Origin: an uncultured Chryseolinea sp.
Lineage (GTDB): Bacteria > Bacteroidota > Bacteroidia > Cytophagales > Cyclobacteriaceae
Direction of reading: 5' to 3'
DNA: 15,811 nucleotides
Assembly (NCBI GenBank): GCA_946478915.1
Contig: CAMLER010000032.1
Location: 1-15,811, forward strand
The notes below the pieces were generated by a model, which saw only the letters and a program-made list of their open reading frames with translations, was not told the DNA's origin and did not search any database. A program made the position numbers and the translations under genes. How positions within the stretch are numbered: position 1 is the first letter of the stretch; each line of letters opens with the position of its first letter. Shown here piece by piece: positions 14,634-15,811 of this stretch.

Positions 14634-15811
14634 TCAGACTTCGCTCTCAATATGAACAAATGATTTATCCTTAGTTTCAAGAGCCGAACTTCCCATCAAC
14701 CACGTATCAACCGCTTGTGCAGCTTCGCGACCTTCTGAAATTGCCCACACTACGAGCGATTGCCCCCTGCGAATATCTCCCGCAGCAAAAACACCTTCCT
14801 GGGTAGTGCGATAATGCTGTGTCTTGATATTGCCGCGTTCGTCCAGGGCCAATTTAAGTTCATCGATCATGCCGCCCTTTTCTGCACCGGTGAATCCAAT
14901 TGCTAACAACGCCAGCTCGCATGGAATGACTCTCTCCGAACCAGGTATTTCTTCGAAGCCCATTTTACCCTCGCTACTGACACCCCAGGTAATATCAACT
15001 ATCCGTAAGCCTGTCAGCCTTCCCATGTTATCGCCCAGGAATTCCTTGGTAAGAATTGCCCATTTTCTATCCACTCCTTCTTCATGAGAAGATGAAGTCA
15101 TGAGCACCATAGGCCACAGTGGCCATGGATTACTACTTTCATTGCGATGCAATGGCGGCTTCGCCAACAACTCGATTTGTGTCACCGACTTTGCCGATTG
15201 TCTGTTTGACGTACCTACGCAATCTGAACCGGTATCTCCACCTCCTATCACCAGAACATTCTTTTCATTGGCAAGAATTTCTTCCGATGAAATCTTATCG
15301 CCGGCAACACGTTTGTTCTGCTGCGTGAGAAAATCCATTGCATAGTGAACTCCGCTAAGGTTCCGCCCGGGAATCGGTAGATCGCGTGGTGCGGATGCAC
15401 CGCCGCAGACCAATATTGCATCGAACTCTTCCTGCAGATGTTTTGCGCTGATATTAACTCCAACGTGCGCATTGGTTCTGAAAACTATTCCTTCCTGCTC
15501 CATTATTCTCAGTCGCCTTTCCAACGTCCACTTTTCCAGCTTGAAGTCCGGTATACCATATCGAAGAAGTCCTCCGATCCGATCACTTCTTTCAAAAACT
15601 GTTACCCAGTGTCCGGCTTTGTTCAATTGAGCAGCAGCCGCAAGACCTGCGGGACCCGAGCCGACAATTGCAACGCGTTTGCCTGTCCGGCTCTTGGGAG
15701 GATTAGGTTTGATATATCCCTTTTCAAAGGCCTGCTCTGCTATCGTTTTCTCAATGTATTCGATAGTGACAGGCTTATTATTAATGCTAAGAACGCAACT
15801 GGCTTCACACG
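14634..15811 (-). CDS. gltD: Glutamate synthase (NADPH) small subunit, 5' end outside the window
   Basis: GltD passes electrons from NADPH through FAD and iron-sulfur clusters to the large subunit GltB, which makes glutamate from glutamine and 2-oxoglutarate. About 391 residues are visible; the family has about 480-490, so roughly the first 100 lie past the right edge. The frame continues upstream of the internal Met near 15626. Visible from the N side are the end of the cysteine cluster CEASCVLSINNKPVTIE, the FAD-binding VAIVGSGPAGLAAAAQL with ERSDRIGGLLRYGIPDFKL, the NADPH-binding VIGGGDTGSDCVGT and the closing FAAGDIRRGQSLVVWAISEG. All key glycines are intact. gltB would be expected upstream on the same strand. 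Confidence 0.96.
   Translation of the reverse strand, partial: CEASCVLSINNKPVTIEYIEKTIAEQAFEKGYIKPNPPKSRTGKRVAIVGSGPAGLAAAAQLNKAGHWVTVFERSDRIGGLLRYGIPDFKLEKWTLERRLRIMEQEGIVFRTNAHVGVNISAKHLQEEFDAILVCGGASAPRDLPIPGRNLSGVHYAMDFLTQQNKRVAGDKISSEEILANEKNVLVIGGGDTGSDCVGTSNRQSAKSVTQIELLAKPPLHRNESSNPWPLWPMVLMTSSSHEEGVDRKWAILTKEFLGDNMGRLTGLRIVDITWGVSSEGKMGFEEIPGSERVIPCELALLAIGFTGAEKGGMIDELKLALDERGNIKTQHYRTTQEGVFAAGDIRRGQSLVVWAISEGREAAQAVDTWLMGSSALETKDKSFVHIESEV

Overview
The window looks like chromosomal DNA of a Bacteroidota bacterium, most likely of the Cytophagales type. The evidence is the conserved order nusB-ytxH-DUF1573-yajC-ybbR-coaE, the long Bacteroidota form of NusB, AsmA and outer-membrane beta-barrel proteins, the near absence of Shine-Dalgarno sequences, and five exact matches to the Bacteroidota -7 promoter element TAnnTTTG just upstream of genes. 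No plasmid, phage, transposon, CRISPR or tRNA/rRNA signal was found. The content is mostly core housekeeping and cell-envelope genes.

Layout. Positions 1-5912 are all on the minus strand, read from high to low coordinates: a YrdC/YciO-type threonylcarbamoyl-AMP synthase homologue (5283-5912), nusB (4054-5193), a YtxH-domain protein, a DUF1573 lipoprotein, a hairpin terminator, then yajC, a YbbR-domain protein and coaE, and finally an RND efflux adaptor lipoprotein cut by the left edge. Positions 6063-8509 form a tight plus-strand cluster: mltG (peptidoglycan lytic transglycosylase), a hotdog thioesterase with a one-base frameshift, and a YihY/BrkB-family membrane protein. Positions 8567-10497 (minus) hold three exported proteins of unknown function: one lipoprotein and two probable outer-membrane barrels. 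Positions 10681-13176 (minus) encode a large AsmA-family protein. Positions 13309-14196 (minus) encode an N-carbamoylputrescine amidase-type nitrilase. After a 437-base intergenic stretch, gltD (glutamate synthase small subunit, minus) runs off the right edge.

How the genes fit together. yajC (Sec translocon accessory), the YbbR protein, the DUF1573 lipoprotein, MltG, AsmA and the barrel/lipoprotein trio all act at or in the envelope. coaE completes CoA synthesis. gltD and the amidase belong to nitrogen metabolism (glutamate and polyamines).

I did not find a convincing new multi-gene system. The points most worth a second look are the single-base frameshift in the thioesterase, a terminator whose stem supplies the -33 element of the yajC promoter, a three-arm inverted repeat able to form mutually exclusive hairpins upstream of a barrel gene, and the unassigned trio of exported proteins. 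Three genes start with non-ATG codons (coaE TTG, asmA-like TTG, amidase GTG).
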